Notes: a model not told the origin generated them from the letters alone. DNA of 64,000 nucleotides from UBA11740 sp049273695 (GCA_049273695.1 JBASRE010000061.1:62001-126000); one strand, 5' to 3'; counted from the stretch's first letter, positions 53,630 through 62,937 are shown. Translations and numbers: made by a program.

Positions 53630-54667
53630 ATGTCACCTCTCAGGTCGCGCCAGCGAGTGTTTCCCTTCTGCGCTCGCGGCATCCATCTTATTTCCTGCTT
53701 AACTCTGTTTGTCTGCTTCAGTGTGTCTGTCGCTCCGGTTGTCGCTCAGGCTCAACCGGCCACTGACGATGACGTCCTGCGAGTGACGACGGACCTGCTT
53801 CTTTTTCCCGCGCGCGTTCGCGACAAGAACGGAAAGCGACCCGACGGCCTCACTGAAAAAGATTTTTCATTGAAAGATCCCGATGCAGTCACCAGCGGCC
53901 TGTATTTTTCCCCAGGCGTAGATCGAGTCGCAATGGTGTTCGCGCTGGATCAATCGGGGAGTCTGCGCAACGTGATCAGCAAACAACGGGACGCGGCCAT
54001 CGGCCTGTACCGGCGCTTCAGCACTCTTTCCAGCATCGCCGTTCTGCACTTCTCTCATCGGCCCACCGTCGCCGTGCCATTTGTTCGGGATGTTAGTTCG
54101 ACGCTGGGCGCGTTCGACGTGCGCGCGCATGACAATCAACCAACCGCAATTTTCGACGCAGCCGCGCGCGCCGTGGATATGTTCACATCGTTGCCGCGCA
54201 TCCGCAGCGAGCGCCGGATCGTAATTCTAATTAGTGACGGTTTAGACAATTTCAGCCGCACGAAACCTGATTCAGTAATTAATGCTGCGCGCGCGGCCCG
54301 CGTGTCCTTCTACATCATTCATCTGCCGCTCTTCGAGCCGCGCGACACACGTCTGGCCGTGCGGCGGCCGGCCAGCGGTTTTCGCGACCTCGCGGAAAAG
54401 ACTGGAGGCAAGTACTTTCTGGTTAACGAATCGCCGTTGGCGCCGCGCACAACCGTCGATCTGACACCCATCTTTGAAGCGATCGAAGCGGATTTGAAAA
54501 GCCAATATCTGATCGGAGTTTATTTGAATGAGAAAGCAAACGACGGGCGGCGGCATAACTTCTCTCTGAGCGTACCAGCGGGGTTCGAGTATCAAATCCC
54601 TCCACGCGGCTATTCAAGGACCCAAGAGTTTTTCGTCGCGCGCCCGCGTGAAGCCCTGAAGCCGTGA
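53630..54667 (+). CDS. Secreted VWFA-domain protein (VWFA-related Acidobacterial type)
   Basis: 345 residues with a signal peptide (about 1-40). The segment VTTDLLLFPARVRDKNGKRPDGLTEKDFSLKD is the start of the VWFA-related family expanded in Acidobacteria. The VWFA MIDAS site is FALDQSGSLRN (about 104-114, DxSGS), with T in QPTAIFDA and D in VILISDGLDNF. The final part, FEAIEADLKSQYLIGVY, is also typical. Probably a periplasmic metal-dependent adhesion or protein-interaction module. Confidence 0.88.
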   Translation: MSPLRSRQRVFPFCARGIHLISCLTLFVCFSVSVAPVVAQAQPATDDDVLRVTTDLLLFPARVRDKNGKRPDGLTEKDFSLKDPDAVTSGLYFSPGVDRVAMVFALDQSGSLRNVISKQRDAAIGLYRRFSTLSSIAVLHFSHRPTVAVPFVRDVSSTLGAFDVRAHDNQPTAIFDAAARAVDMFTSLPRIRSERRIVILISDGLDNFSRTKPDSVINAARAARVSFYIIHLPLFEPRDTRLAVRRPASGFRDLAEKTGGKYFLVNESPLAPRTTVDLTPIFEAIEADLKSQYLIGVYLNEKANDGRRHNFSLSVPAGFEYQIPPRGYSRTQEFFVARPREALKP

Positions 54668-54725
54668 AGCTGACTTGCGATGTTCCCGCCCTTAAGTGAA
54701 GATACCGCTCTCTTCAAACACTACG

Positions 54726-56429
54726 ATGACTGAAACAAAAGACGCCGGCTTGCGCAAGATTCGTCGTGCGCTGATTAGTGTTTCCGACAAGACAGGAATT
54801 GTGGATTTCGCGCAGGAGCTGAAAAGTTTCGGCGTTGAGATCCTCAGCACGGGCGGCACTGCGAAAGCCTTGCGTGACGCGGGCATCGACGTAATCGATG
54901 TGGCCGACATCACCGGCTTTCCCGAAATGATGGACGGGCGTGTCAAAACGTTGCATCCGAAAATACACGGTGCGCTTCTCGGCGTCCGCGACAATTCCGA
55001 GCACGTGGCGGCGATGGAGCAGCACGGAATCGGACCCATCGACATGGTCGTCATCAATCTCTATCCGTTCGAACAGACCGTCGCCCGCGAAGACATCCCA
55101 CTCGCCGACGCGATCGAGCAGATCGACATCGGTGGGCCGGCATTGATTCGTTCGGCAGCGAAGAACTACCGCGATGTCGCCGTGCTGACTTCGCCTGAGC
55201 TCTATCGCCAAATCCGGACGGAACTGATTCTGGACGAAGGGGCGTTAACGCTCGCGACGCGCGAAGCACTGGCGCGGCTCGCATTCATGCGCACCGCGTT
55301 CTACGACTCCGCGATCTTTCCGTATCTCAGCGCGAATCTCGAAGGCGCGAAAAGCTCGCAGATGTTTCCGCCAGTGCCGGAAATCCTCGACAAGATGTCG
55401 ACGTACATGAACTTGTTCTCGAGCACGATGAAGTCACTGCACGGTGATCAATTCGAAGCAGCCGAGGATGAGCAGTTCGCGGAACATCAGCAGCTCTCGC
55501 TCAACAAAGTTTCTAATTTGCGCTATGGCGAAAATCCTCATCAGGCCGCGGCGTTGTACGACCTGGGCGTCCGCGGCGGTTCGGTGGAACAAGACGGCGT
55601 CGCATCAGCGGAGCAACTCGGCGGTAAGGAGATGTCCTTCAACAACTACGTTGATGCAGATGCGGCTTGGCAACTCGTGTGCGATTTTGATGACACGGCG
55701 TGCGCAATTATCAAGCACACGAATCCCGCAGGCGCCGCGACTGGCGCAGCCGCTGAAGAAGCCTATCGGCGCGCACTCGCCTGCGATCCGGTTTCTGCAT
55801 TTGGCGGAATCGTCGCCTTCAATCGCACCGTTGACCTCGCTGCCGCGCAGGCTGTGGTCGAGATCTTCGTCGAAGTAATCATTGCCCCGGATTTCGACGA
55901 GGCTGCGCTGAAAGTGTTGTCAGCAAAGAAGAATCTGCGCGTGCTGCGTGCCGGCGCGGCTAAAACTTCCGAAGGCTTTGAGTACAAACAGATCTCCGGG
56001 GGCATGCTGGTGCAAACACGCGACACGCATCGATTGACGCGTGAAGGCTTGAAGTTTGTCACCAAGCGCGAGCCGTCTGAAAAGGAACTCGAAGATCTAT
56101 TGTTCGCCTGGACTGTCTGCAAACACACCAAGTCGAACGCGATCGTCTATGCGCGCGACAAACAAACCGTCGGCGTCGGCGCCGGTCAGATGTCGCGCGT
56201 CGACTCGGTGAAGATCGGTGCGATGCGCGCTCAACTTCCGGTCGCGGGATCAGTGCTGGCCTCGGACGCTTTCTTTCCATTCCGGGACGGTATCGACGAA
56301 GCGGCGAAGAGCGGCATCACGGCGGTGATTCAGCCCGGCGGCTCAGTGCGCGACGAAGAGGCTATCGCCGCGGCTAACGAACACAATTTGGCGATGGTGT
56401 TCACCTCGGTTAGGCACTTTAAGCATTGA
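54726..56429 (+). CDS. purH: Bifunctional AICAR formyltransferase/IMP cyclohydrolase
   Basis: 567 residues from ATG 54726; a GTG at 54696 is an in-frame alternative. It catalyses the last two steps of IMP synthesis. The N-terminal IMP cyclohydrolase (ALISVSDKTGIVDFAQEL ... GRVKTLHPKIHGALL) and the C-terminal formyltransferase (NLRYGENPHQAAALYD, KHTNPAGAATG, KHTKSNAIVYA, GAGQMSRVDS, FPFRDGIDEAA) are complete. Slightly longer than usual through a helical insertion around residues 215-255 before NKVSNLRYGENPHQ. Confidence 0.96.
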   Translation: MTETKDAGLRKIRRALISVSDKTGIVDFAQELKSFGVEILSTGGTAKALRDAGIDVIDVADITGFPEMMDGRVKTLHPKIHGALLGVRDNSEHVAAMEQHGIGPIDMVVINLYPFEQTVAREDIPLADAIEQIDIGGPALIRSAAKNYRDVAVLTSPELYRQIRTELILDEGALTLATREALARLAFMRTAFYDSAIFPYLSANLEGAKSSQMFPPVPEILDKMSTYMNLFSSTMKSLHGDQFEAAEDEQFAEHQQLSLNKVSNLRYGENPHQAAALYDLGVRGGSVEQDGVASAEQLGGKEMSFNNYVDADAAWQLVCDFDDTACAIIKHTNPAGAATGAAAEEAYRRALACDPVSAFGGIVAFNRTVDLAAAQAVVEIFVEVIIAPDFDEAALKVLSAKKNLRVLRAGAAKTSEGFEYKQISGGMLVQTRDTHRLTREGLKFVTKREPSEKELEDLLFAWTVCKHTKSNAIVYARDKQTVGVGAGQMSRVDSVKIGAMRAQLPVAGSVLASDAFFPFRDGIDEAAKSGITAVIQPGGSVRDEEAIAAANEHNLAMVFTSVRHFKH

Positions 56430-56533
56430 AGACTGCCTTCGAGGCAGGCGGTGTATAAAGCCTGGAGCGAAAGCCCGGGAAGAATGTCGAAAGTGGACGC
56501 AAGCCCGCGAACTCGGACGGCAGCTCGATTCGA

Positions 56534-57304
56534 ATGAAGATACTCAAACGACTGATCTGCGCGGCCTGGCTTTTCTCTTCGGCCAACATGGCGCTAGCCC
56601 AACCCAACCTTCAGGGTCTTCCCAAAAACGCCACCATCGTCGAAACACGTATGCTGCCTTCGACGGCTCGCGCAAACCGCATGCTGGTGCTGTGGATGCT
56701 GAACCCGCGAAAGAACCCAACCAACTATCCTCCCGACGAGCTGTATTCCTGTCCTGAACAAACCCGGGGAAGCCATTATTCCGGCTCGACCCGGGTGTCA
56801 TTGATTGATTCGGCCAGGCGCCGTGTCATCAACACTGTGAAGATTTCCGCCGCTCAAAGCGAAGAAGATACTTTTGACCTGCCTTATGCAATCCGCAAAG
56901 GTTATTATTACCGGGTCCCAGCCAGAGTTAAGACAGGTACCGAAGCAAAACCAAGCCTGATTTGGTTGCGCGACTACAACGGCGACGGAAAGGCACTCGA
57001 GTTTGCACTGTTCGATGCGGTCGCGTGCATGGGATTGGAAACGACGCTGATTGGTTACAGCGAGAAACGGGATCGAGTCATTCAATATTCGATCAGCCTG
57101 GAAGTATTTGACGGCGCGAAACGCACGACCAAAGTCAGCCCCTGGGCCGATTACTTATTCAGCCGCAAGCCGGAGCGGCCTGGTTACTGGAAATACGAAG
57201 TTGATTATCGTGGCCGCGGCGGTTCGTTTGATAAATGGGAAGTGCGTTATGACGCCGCAAAGGAACGGTTTGAAGGCAAGCTGATCATGACTTCAGGTGA
57301 CTAG
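56534..57304 (+). CDS. Secreted protein of unknown function
   Basis: 256 residues with a signal peptide (MKILKRLICAAWLFSSANMALA). The mature protein is beta-rich with RDYNGDGKALEFALFDA (about 155-171), a DxNxDG calcium-loop-like sequence as in VCBS/FG-GAP-like proteins. No family is recognised. Its stop overlaps the start region of the next gene (57297-57315), suggesting an operon with the LprI-like gene. Confidence 0.65.
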   Translation: MKILKRLICAAWLFSSANMALAQPNLQGLPKNATIVETRMLPSTARANRMLVLWMLNPRKNPTNYPPDELYSCPEQTRGSHYSGSTRVSLIDSARRRVINTVKISAAQSEEDTFDLPYAIRKGYYYRVPARVKTGTEAKPSLIWLRDYNGDGKALEFALFDAVACMGLETTLIGYSEKRDRVIQYSISLEVFDGAKRTTKVSPWADYLFSRKPERPGYWKYEVDYRGRGGSFDKWEVRYDAAKERFEGKLIMTSGD

Positions 57305-57314
57305 AGGCTTTTAC

Positions 57315-57722
57315 ATGACGATGCGACAAATAAAATTAATCAAGCGCCCGATCGTACTTATGCTGGCGCTATTACTGTCGAGCATTTCTATTGCCGGGCA
57401 AAAGCCGAAGAACGATCCTTGTCCAAATGCCCAATCGCAGCTTGAAATGAATCAATGTGCCGGTGACGCATACAAAGCGGCTGACGGCGAATTGAATCAG
57501 GTTTACGGCAAGCTGGTCGCGATGCTGGACACAGAAGAGAAGGCCCAGCTCAAGGTCGCCCAGACAGCGTGGCTGAAATATCGAGATGCCCATTGTGAAT
57601 TCGTTGGCGATCAGTACAAAGGCGGTAGCATACGACCAATGATCCATGCTTTTTGCCTCGCAGACGTCACCCGGAACCGGACAACTGAACTTAAGGGTCA
57701 AATCGAAGACAGAGATCAATAA
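57315..57722 (+). CDS. LprI-like (DUF1311) secreted protein
   Basis: 135 residues from ATG 57315. Signal peptide (about 1-28), then the DUF1311 pattern: DPCPNAQSQLEMNQCAGDAYKAADGELNQVYGKL (about 34-67) and a later WLKYRDAHCEFVG, with four conserved Cys. The family includes lysozyme inhibitors LprI of mycobacteria and other periplasmic proteins. Ends 4 bp before the fabI start. Confidence 0.82.
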   Translation: MTMRQIKLIKRPIVLMLALLLSSISIAGQKPKNDPCPNAQSQLEMNQCAGDAYKAADGELNQVYGKLVAMLDTEEKAQLKVAQTAWLKYRDAHCEFVGDQYKGGSIRPMIHAFCLADVTRNRTTELKGQIEDRDQ

Positions 57723-57726
57723 ACTC

Positions 57727-58491
57727 ATGCTTGAAAACAAGAACGGAATCATCTTTGGCGTCGCTAACAAACGTTCGATCGCGTGGGCAACGGCGCAGGC
57801 GCTGCACCAAGCGGGCGCGAGACTCGCGTTTGCCTATCAAGGCGAGCGGCTAAAAGACAACGTCGAGAGTCTGACCAAAGCCGAAATGCCGGACGCCCCG
57901 CTATTTTCGTGCGATGTAACCAGGCAGGAAGAGATCGATGCGACATTTCAACGCCTCGGCGAGGAATTCGGGCGCCTCGATTTTGTGATCCATAGCATCG
58001 CCTTTGCACCGCGCGAAGCGCTGGAAGGCGAATTCATGAAGGTAGATCGCGACGGCTTTCTGACGGCGATGGAGATCAGTGCCTACTCGCTGACGCAACT
58101 GGCTCGCGCGGCGGCGCCATTGATGACCGAGGGCGGCAGCATCGTCACCATGAGCTTTCACGGTTCGGAAAAGGTTTATCAGGGCTACAACGTGATGGGC
58201 GTGGCGAAAGCCGCGTTGGAATCAAGCGTGCGTTATCTTGCCAGTGACCTCGGCCCGAAGAACATCCGCGTGAATGCGGTCAGCGCCGGTCCGATTCAAA
58301 CACTGTCGGCGCGGGGCGTCTCAGGTCTCAGCACCATGTTGAAGCACCACGCGGAACGCGCGCCGATGAAGCGCAACGTCGAAGTTCGCGAAGTCGGCAA
58401 CACGGCGCTCTTCCTGTGCAGTCCCCTTTCGTCGGGCATCACAGGGGAAACAATCTACGTCGATTGTGGCTACAACATCATGGGACTGTAA
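57727..58491 (+). CDS. fabI: Enoyl-[acyl-carrier-protein] reductase (NADH)
   Basis: 254 residues from ATG 57727, chosen because the family starts KNGIIFGVANKRSIAWATAQ; an upstream in-frame stretch overlaps the LprI-like gene. It performs the last reduction step in fatty-acid elongation. The catalytic Tyr-x6-Lys is in YNVMGVAKAALE, with an upstream Tyr (KVYQGY), as in FabI. NAVSAGPIQTLSARGV and ITGETIYVDCGYNIMG complete the fold. A classical triclosan-type FabI. Confidence 0.95.
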   Translation: MLENKNGIIFGVANKRSIAWATAQALHQAGARLAFAYQGERLKDNVESLTKAEMPDAPLFSCDVTRQEEIDATFQRLGEEFGRLDFVIHSIAFAPREALEGEFMKVDRDGFLTAMEISAYSLTQLARAAAPLMTEGGSIVTMSFHGSEKVYQGYNVMGVAKAALESSVRYLASDLGPKNIRVNAVSAGPIQTLSARGVSGLSTMLKHHAERAPMKRNVEVREVGNTALFLCSPLSSGITGETIYVDCGYNIMGL

Positions 58492-58494
58492 GTA

Positions 58495-58539
58495 GCGCAA
58501 GTTGCTAACTTGCGCCGGTACGCAAGATAACATCTTGTG
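58495..58539. repeat. Two adjacent hairpins between fabI and the LOG gene
   Basis: GCGCAAGTTGCTAACTTGCGC (58495-58515) and CGCAAGATAACATCTTGTG (58521-58539). No T-tract follows, so they look like REP-type palindromes rather than a terminator. Confidence 0.65.
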
Positions 58540-58547
58540 TTACAGCA

Positions 58548-59264
58548 ATGGCAAACGACGACTACAGAAGTATTCCGGGCGGCACTCATGACGAGCGTCT
58601 GCTTGAGACGCCGCGGCCGGACGAGTTCCTGCACACGGACACCTGGCGCGTCTTCCGCATCATGGGCGAGTTCGTTCAGGGTTTCGAAGACCTGGCGCCG
58701 ATTACGAACGGCGTTTCGATTTTCGGTTCGGCGCGCACGTCGCGCGACGATCCGGCCTACACCGCGGCCCAGGAAACTGCTGCGCTTTTCGTGCGCGCGG
58801 GCTTTGCGGTAATCACCGGCGGTGGGCCCGGAATCATGGAAGCCGCCAACAAAGGCGCCTTCGAAGCCGGCGGCACTTCGGTGGGGTGTAACATCGAACT
58901 TCCTCACGAACAGAAGTCGAACGACTACCTCACGCTCTCCCTGAAATTCAAATACTTCTTTGTGCGCAAGATGATGTTCGTGAAGTACAGCGACGCATTC
59001 GTCATCTTTCCCGGCGGTTTCGGCACGCTCGACGAGCTGTTTGAAGCGCTCACGCTGATTCAAACCGGCAAAATTCACCGCTTCCCGGTCGTGCTTTATG
59101 GTTCAGAGTATTGGCGTCCGATGTTGGATTGGTTGAAAGGCCCGATGTTGAGCGAGCGAAAGATCGTGGAAGAAGACTTTCGGCGTCTGCACGTTACCGA
59201 TTCACCGGAACAGATTGTGAAGATCGTTTCGGACAACAAAAACGCGCTCGACAAGATGTCTTAG
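58548..59264 (+). CDS. LOG-family (TIGR00730) nucleotide phosphoribohydrolase-like protein
   Basis: 238 residues. The Rossmann-like fold has GVSIFGSART (about 54-63), GGGPGIMEAANKGAF (about 91-105) and the signature PGGFGTLDELFEALT (about 151-165). LOG proteins release free cytokinin-type bases from nucleoside monophosphates; in bacteria they are general 5'-nucleotide phosphoribohydrolases. Intact. The stop lies at the edge of the following repeat. Confidence 0.9.
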   Translation: MANDDYRSIPGGTHDERLLETPRPDEFLHTDTWRVFRIMGEFVQGFEDLAPITNGVSIFGSARTSRDDPAYTAAQETAALFVRAGFAVITGGGPGIMEAANKGAFEAGGTSVGCNIELPHEQKSNDYLTLSLKFKYFFVRKMMFVKYSDAFVIFPGGFGTLDELFEALTLIQTGKIHRFPVVLYGSEYWRPMLDWLKGPMLSERKIVEEDFRRLHVTDSPEQIVKIVSDNKNALDKMS

Positions 59265-59350
59265 GTACGCACGCTTCCGGCGTGCTGAGCATGCCGGATC
59301 TTCGGTACGCATGCCTCCGGCGTGCTGAGCATGCCGGAGGCATGCGTACC
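59264..59350. repeat. REP-like repeat between the LOG gene and cutA
   Basis: Two tandem copies of a GGTACGCAYGC-CTCCGGCGTGCTGAGCATGCCGG unit. The second forms an inverted repeat with CCGGAGGCATGCGTACC at the end. It starts on the last base of the LOG stop codon and ends 4 bp before the cutA stop. Confidence 0.85.
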
Positions 59351-59354
59351 AACG

Positions 59355-59687
59355 TTAGCCGCCTACATTGTCAGCCAGCCAGGCGCGATACGGCTCTGAA
59401 ACGTGGGCCATCGTAACGGCAACGATCTCGGGCGTGTCGTAACTGTGAATCTTCCGCACGGCCCTTTCTAAATCTTCAAACTGCGCGGCAGTTGTCTTAG
59501 CGAGCAGCAAGATCTCCGTTTCGCGCTGCACCTTACCATTCCAACGATAGACGGATTCAATTTCCGGAAGGATTTGGACGCACGCCGCGAGTTTCTTGTT
59601 GACGAGCAGCTCAGCGATGCGCGTAGCTTCGCCGCCATCGGCCGCTGTCATCAAAACGACGATCGGTTCTGAAGTAACGGTGTCCAT
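59355..59687 (-). CDS. cutA: Divalent-cation tolerance protein CutA
   Basis: 110 residues. The family pattern is clear: AELLVNKKLAACVQILPEIESVYRWNGKVQ (about 25-54) and KIHSYDTPEIVAV (about 79-91) with the conserved C-A-C/VQI and Y-x-W segments. CutA forms very stable trimers and is linked to copper tolerance, though its mechanism is unclear. Convergent with the LOG gene. Confidence 0.95.
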   Translation of the reverse strand: MDTVTSEPIVVLMTAADGGEATRIAELLVNKKLAACVQILPEIESVYRWNGKVQRETEILLLAKTTAAQFEDLERAVRKIHSYDTPEIVAVTMAHVSEPYRAWLADNVGG

Positions 59688-59692
59688 AGCAC

Positions 59693-59755
59693 AGTGGCAC
59701 AGACTTCAGTCTGTGATTTAGTTCAAACAACTCACAGACTGAAGTCTGTGCCACT
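59693..59755. repeat. Perfect inverted repeat between cutA and the DUF2007 gene
   Basis: Two perfectly complementary 24-bp arms (59693-59716 and 59732-59755), each containing the small hairpin CACAGACTTCAGTCTGTG, flank a 15-bp AT-rich centre. It fills the whole gap. Confidence 0.92.
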
Positions 59756-59759
59756 CTTT

Positions 59760-60140
59760 TCATTCTGCTTCAGTTTCTTCCCCGCCTTCGTTGGCAGGCC
59801 CAGTCAGCGGCGAAGTGTCTCCGCCGAAGAATGACTCGTAAAGTTCCTTTGCCCGGTCGAGATCGCGCTCATCGACCAGCACGGCCGCGCCTGGCGACAC
59901 GGCAGAAAAGACAGGCGAGAACGCATCATTGGCTGACTTGACGACGGAACGAACGCCGTTTTGCCGCAGGATATCGTTGACCATCTCGGCTTCAACGGGT
60001 GACGACAGAGTGTGCAGCGTGACAAAGTTCGCTTCGCTGTCGTCACCGACGTTGACCTGCGTCGCTACCAGGTCCGCACCGTCATCAGCACACTTCGTAA
60101 TCCCAGGTTGGTATTCAGCTTCACAAATAGGACAGAACAT
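59760..60140 (-). CDS. Zinc-ribbon plus DUF2007-like protein
   Basis: 126 residues. MFCPICEAEYQPGITKCADDGADL has the paired Cys of an N-terminal zinc ribbon (C3, C6, C17). Residues about 38-95 (FVTLHTLSSPVEAEMVNDILRQNGVRSVVKS...AAVLVDERDLDRAKELYESF) match the 'putative signal transducing' DUF2007 domain. Acidic C-terminal tail. Function unknown. Confidence 0.8.
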   Translation of the reverse strand: MFCPICEAEYQPGITKCADDGADLVATQVNVGDDSEANFVTLHTLSSPVEAEMVNDILRQNGVRSVVKSANDAFSPVFSAVSPGAAVLVDERDLDRAKELYESFFGGDTSPLTGPANEGGEETEAE

Positions 60141-60152
60141 AGTTCTCCGTTC

Positions 60153-61208
60153 TCAAGCAGTTTGGTATGCGTGTTCCGATTCTACCGACGCGCCAAGCAA
60201 TTGTTCCAGTCGCCGCCAAACGCCTTCTGGCGTCATGGCTTCGAAACACGCCGGCTTAAACGCGCTCTTCGTAAACGAACAGTCAGTATCGTGACAGTTG
60301 ACGCATTCGAATTCCGACACAATTTGAATCTGGTTCTTTCCAATCGTGCCGCACATATTCGGGTCCGTCGCGCCGTACAAAGTCACCGAGGGGACATCCA
60401 GCGCCGCCGCGATGTGACTGAGCCCCGTGTCCAGGCCAACCGTCGCGGTGGCGCGGCTGATGATCGCAGCCTTATCGGATATTGGAAGCCTCGGTAGCAC
60501 GACTACATTGGCGACGCCTGCCGCGATTCTGTGGGAACGTTCGCATTCCGCTTCGCTGCCCCAGGGTAAAACCACGGAAAACCCAGCGACCGTCGCCCGC
60601 TCAGTCAGCTCGCGCCAATATTGCTCCGGCCAATTTTTCGAGGCCCAGCTTGTGCTGTGGATGAAAACGACGTAAGGCCGGTCGGTTGGCAGCGCCGGGG
60701 ACGGCAGACGCTCGCGCGCGATGCCGTAGTCAATCAAGCCCTCATCGTACGAATAGGAGAGCGCCTGCGATAAGAGCCGGCGCATGCGCGCCATCGAGTG
60801 CTCGCCTTTCGGGACAGTCAGTTTATTTCGATAAACCAAATGCGCGCCCCACTCGCGCGCCGAAGCGCCATCGTATCCGTAGCGAGGGCCCCGAGCTTGT
60901 CGCGCGACAAAGGCGCTTTTGAACTCACCCTGAAGATCGACGATGGCGTCGTATTTGGCGGCCCGAATGCTCTTCAGAAAATTCTTTATGTCGCCGCGTT
61001 CCGCTGAGGTAATTCCGCGCCGCCAGCGGCGCAGGGCCACCGGGAAGACGTTTTCGACATGCGAGTGCCAGGCGGGAATATCTGCGAACGCCTCGTCCAC
61101 GGCCCAATCGAATTTAATGGCCCCATTCGCGCGTGCGGCATCGGTGAGCGCCGGCAGCGTGTGCACAACGTCCCCCATCGATGAAAGCCTGACGATCAGA
61201 ACACGCAT
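60153..61208 (-). CDS. waaC: Glycosyltransferase family 9, heptosyltransferase I-like
   Basis: 351 residues from ATG 61208, chosen because the family begins MRVLIVRLSSMGDVVHTLPAL; the in-frame extension upstream is rejected. It would add the first heptose to lipid A-linked Kdo in the inner membrane. The donor-binding C-terminal domain has VFIHSTSWASKNWPEQYW (about 189-206), TVGLDTGLSHIAAALDVPSVTLYG (about 265-288) and TDPNMCG. The Cys-rich end (CVNCHDTDCS) is common in Acidobacteria homologs. Specificity is inferred from the WaaC-like N-terminus. Confidence 0.85.
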   Translation of the reverse strand: MRVLIVRLSSMGDVVHTLPALTDAARANGAIKFDWAVDEAFADIPAWHSHVENVFPVALRRWRRGITSAERGDIKNFLKSIRAAKYDAIVDLQGEFKSAFVARQARGPRYGYDGASAREWGAHLVYRNKLTVPKGEHSMARMRRLLSQALSYSYDEGLIDYGIARERLPSPALPTDRPYVVFIHSTSWASKNWPEQYWRELTERATVAGFSVVLPWGSEAECERSHRIAAGVANVVVLPRLPISDKAAIISRATATVGLDTGLSHIAAALDVPSVTLYGATDPNMCGTIGKNQIQIVSEFECVNCHDTDCSFTKSAFKPACFEAMTPEGVWRRLEQLLGASVESEHAYQTA

Positions 61209-61354
61209 TGTGGCAAGGATACCGGAAAGCCCTGTCTGAGAGAACCGAACTAACCTCTCAGCTAAGGAGGGGTTGTTTACACCCGCCTCTTTGGGAATGA
61301 AGCGGGGGTGAACCAAGCTTCCTGACTGCGTTTTGCTGTGGTGAGCAGGATCAC

Positions 61355-62296
61355 TTAGCGGGCGGCCTGCACGGCCCGCTCGAATGGAATCTCTTCGAAA
61401 TTCGTGAAGCGTTTGAACTCGCTAAATCTCTCATTAATTTCTTCCTGGGTCAGACGCTGGACGCGCTCAGTGCCGAACTCTTCAACGTTGAATGAAGCCA
61501 TCACCGATCCAAATATCATCGCGCGGCGCAACGCCGCTTCATCGAGTGTTTCCTGGCTCGCCAAATAGCCCATCAGACCGCCCGCGAAAGTATCACCGGC
61601 TCCGGTGGGGTCGAAGACGGACTCGAGCGGGTACGCCGGAATCGCGAAGTACTCATCCTTCGTGAACATCGCCGCGCCGTATTCGCCGCGCTTCACGATC
61701 AGCGTTTTTGGTCCCCAGGAAAGAATTTTACGGGCGGCTTTGATCAGATTGGGCTCTTCAGTCAGTTGTCGCGCCTCGGCGTCGTTCACAATCAACAAGT
61801 CAACGACTTCGATCGCCTTCTGCAGGCTCTCGCGCGTGGTTTCGATCCAGAGATTCATCGTATCGAGCGCGACCAGCTCGGCGTTGGGAATCTGTTCACG
61901 CACGTCACGTTGCAAATCAGGTTGGATGTTCCCGAGAAATACGAGGCGCGCACTCTTTGAACCGTCCGACAGTTTCGGTTGAAAGCCGGCGAAGACATTC
62001 AGGTGCGTATCGAGCGTGTGCGCGACGTTCAGGTCGTATTCATATCGCCCGAACCAGCGAAAGGTCTGACCATCAGGAATGACTTCCAAATCAGTCGTGT
62101 CAACGCGATGGTTTTCAAACACCGCGCGCTCTTCAGCGCCAAAATCGCCGCCCACTACGGCGACGACGCGCACGTTAGTGAAGAAGCTGGCTGAGATCGA
62201 AAAGTGCGAGGCAGACCCGCCCAGCATCTTTTCGCGTTTACCGAAAGGGGTTTCGACTGAATCAAATGCGACGGAACCAACGACAAGAAGAGACAT
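61355..62296 (-). CDS. PfkB-family sugar/nucleoside kinase
   Basis: 313 residues, ribokinase fold. The first signature region is EKMLGGSASHFSISASFF (about 22-39). The C-terminal catalytic motif DPTGAGDTFAGGLMGYLA (about 231-248) holds the anion hole and catalytic base D237. Homologs often annotated as 'sugar kinase' or adenosine-kinase-like are widespread in Acidobacteria. The substrate cannot be named from the sequence. It is upstream of the heptosyltransferase gene on the same strand. Confidence 0.88.
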   Translation of the reverse strand: MSLLVVGSVAFDSVETPFGKREKMLGGSASHFSISASFFTNVRVVAVVGGDFGAEERAVFENHRVDTTDLEVIPDGQTFRWFGRYEYDLNVAHTLDTHLNVFAGFQPKLSDGSKSARLVFLGNIQPDLQRDVREQIPNAELVALDTMNLWIETTRESLQKAIEVVDLLIVNDAEARQLTEEPNLIKAARKILSWGPKTLIVKRGEYGAAMFTKDEYFAIPAYPLESVFDPTGAGDTFAGGLMGYLASQETLDEAALRRAMIFGSVMASFNVEEFGTERVQRLTQEEINERFSEFKRFTNFEEIPFERAVQAAR

Positions 62297-62299
62297 AGA

Positions 62300-62473
62300 T
62301 GAATTTTGTAATTTCGAATTTCGAATTTCGAATTTCGGGAATTTGGAATTTGGAATTGAACTTGGGTCTTAGGTCTTAGACTGCCCACCGCTCACCGCCC
62401 ACTGCCCACTGCTCACTGCCCACCGCCCACTGCTCACTGCCCACTGCCCACTGCTTACTGCTTACTGCTCACT
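62300..62473. repeat. Two heptad tandem-repeat tracts
   Basis: 62308-62362 consists of AATTTCG then AATTTGG units. 62381-62473 consists of about thirteen CCCACTG/CTCACTG/CTTACTG units. Both have a 7-bp period. The second tract runs into the 3' end of the next gene and encodes its last residues and stop codon. Confidence 0.92.
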
Positions 62474-62937
62474 GGCTTTCCACCGAGCGTGCGCAAAGCA
62501 TCTTCGGCCTGGCCGCGAAAACTGCTTTCGGGGTAGCTGTTGACGAGCTGAGTGAAGAAACCGCGAGCTAACTCGCGAAATTGTTCGGCAGTCAGAGTCT
62601 TCTTCGTCTCACCCTCTTGTATCACGTACAGCGACGATTTCTGTTTGCCCTTGCCTTCGGAAAGATTCAGGCTGCTCTGCCCGGCCATGAAGAGCGCCTC
62701 GTCAATGCGCGAGAACGCCGGATTGGCCGCGATGATCTCTTCACTTCGCTGCAGCGCCGCCACATAGGCTTTGCGCAGTTTAAAGTAGTGCCGCGCCACC
62801 TCAAGGTTATGCAGCGAGTCCTTTTCCATCTCAGCGTCGCGCTGAATCTGCGGCTGTTGCTTGGCTCCACTCTGGGCTGACACAGTCAAAGGCGTGGCGA
62901 TCACAAACAGGGCGGCAATGATTATGAAAATCTTCAT
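62455..62937 (-). CDS. Secreted BamD/TPR-like protein
   Basis: 160 residues from ATG 62937 (MKIFIIIAALFVIATPLTVSA signal peptide). The mature part is helical with TPR/BamD-like features: VARHYFKLRKAYVAALQRSEEIIAANPAFSRIDEALFMAGQSSL (about 47-90) and FFTQLVNSYPESSFRGQAEDALRTL (about 127-151). There is no lipobox. It probably contributes to envelope protein-protein contacts; the exact role is unknown. The last codons (PVSSKQ-stop) come from the heptad repeat. Confidence 0.7.
   Translation of the reverse strand: MKIFIIIAALFVIATPLTVSAQSGAKQQPQIQRDAEMEKDSLHNLEVARHYFKLRKAYVAALQRSEEIIAANPAFSRIDEALFMAGQSSLNLSEGKGKQKSSLYVIQEGETKKTLTAEQFRELARGFFTQLVNSYPESSFRGQAEDALRTLGGKPVSSKQ

Noticed and set aside
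62381..62473. CRISPR array
   Set aside because: The repeat unit is 7 bp in direct tandem with no spacers; no cas genes in the window.
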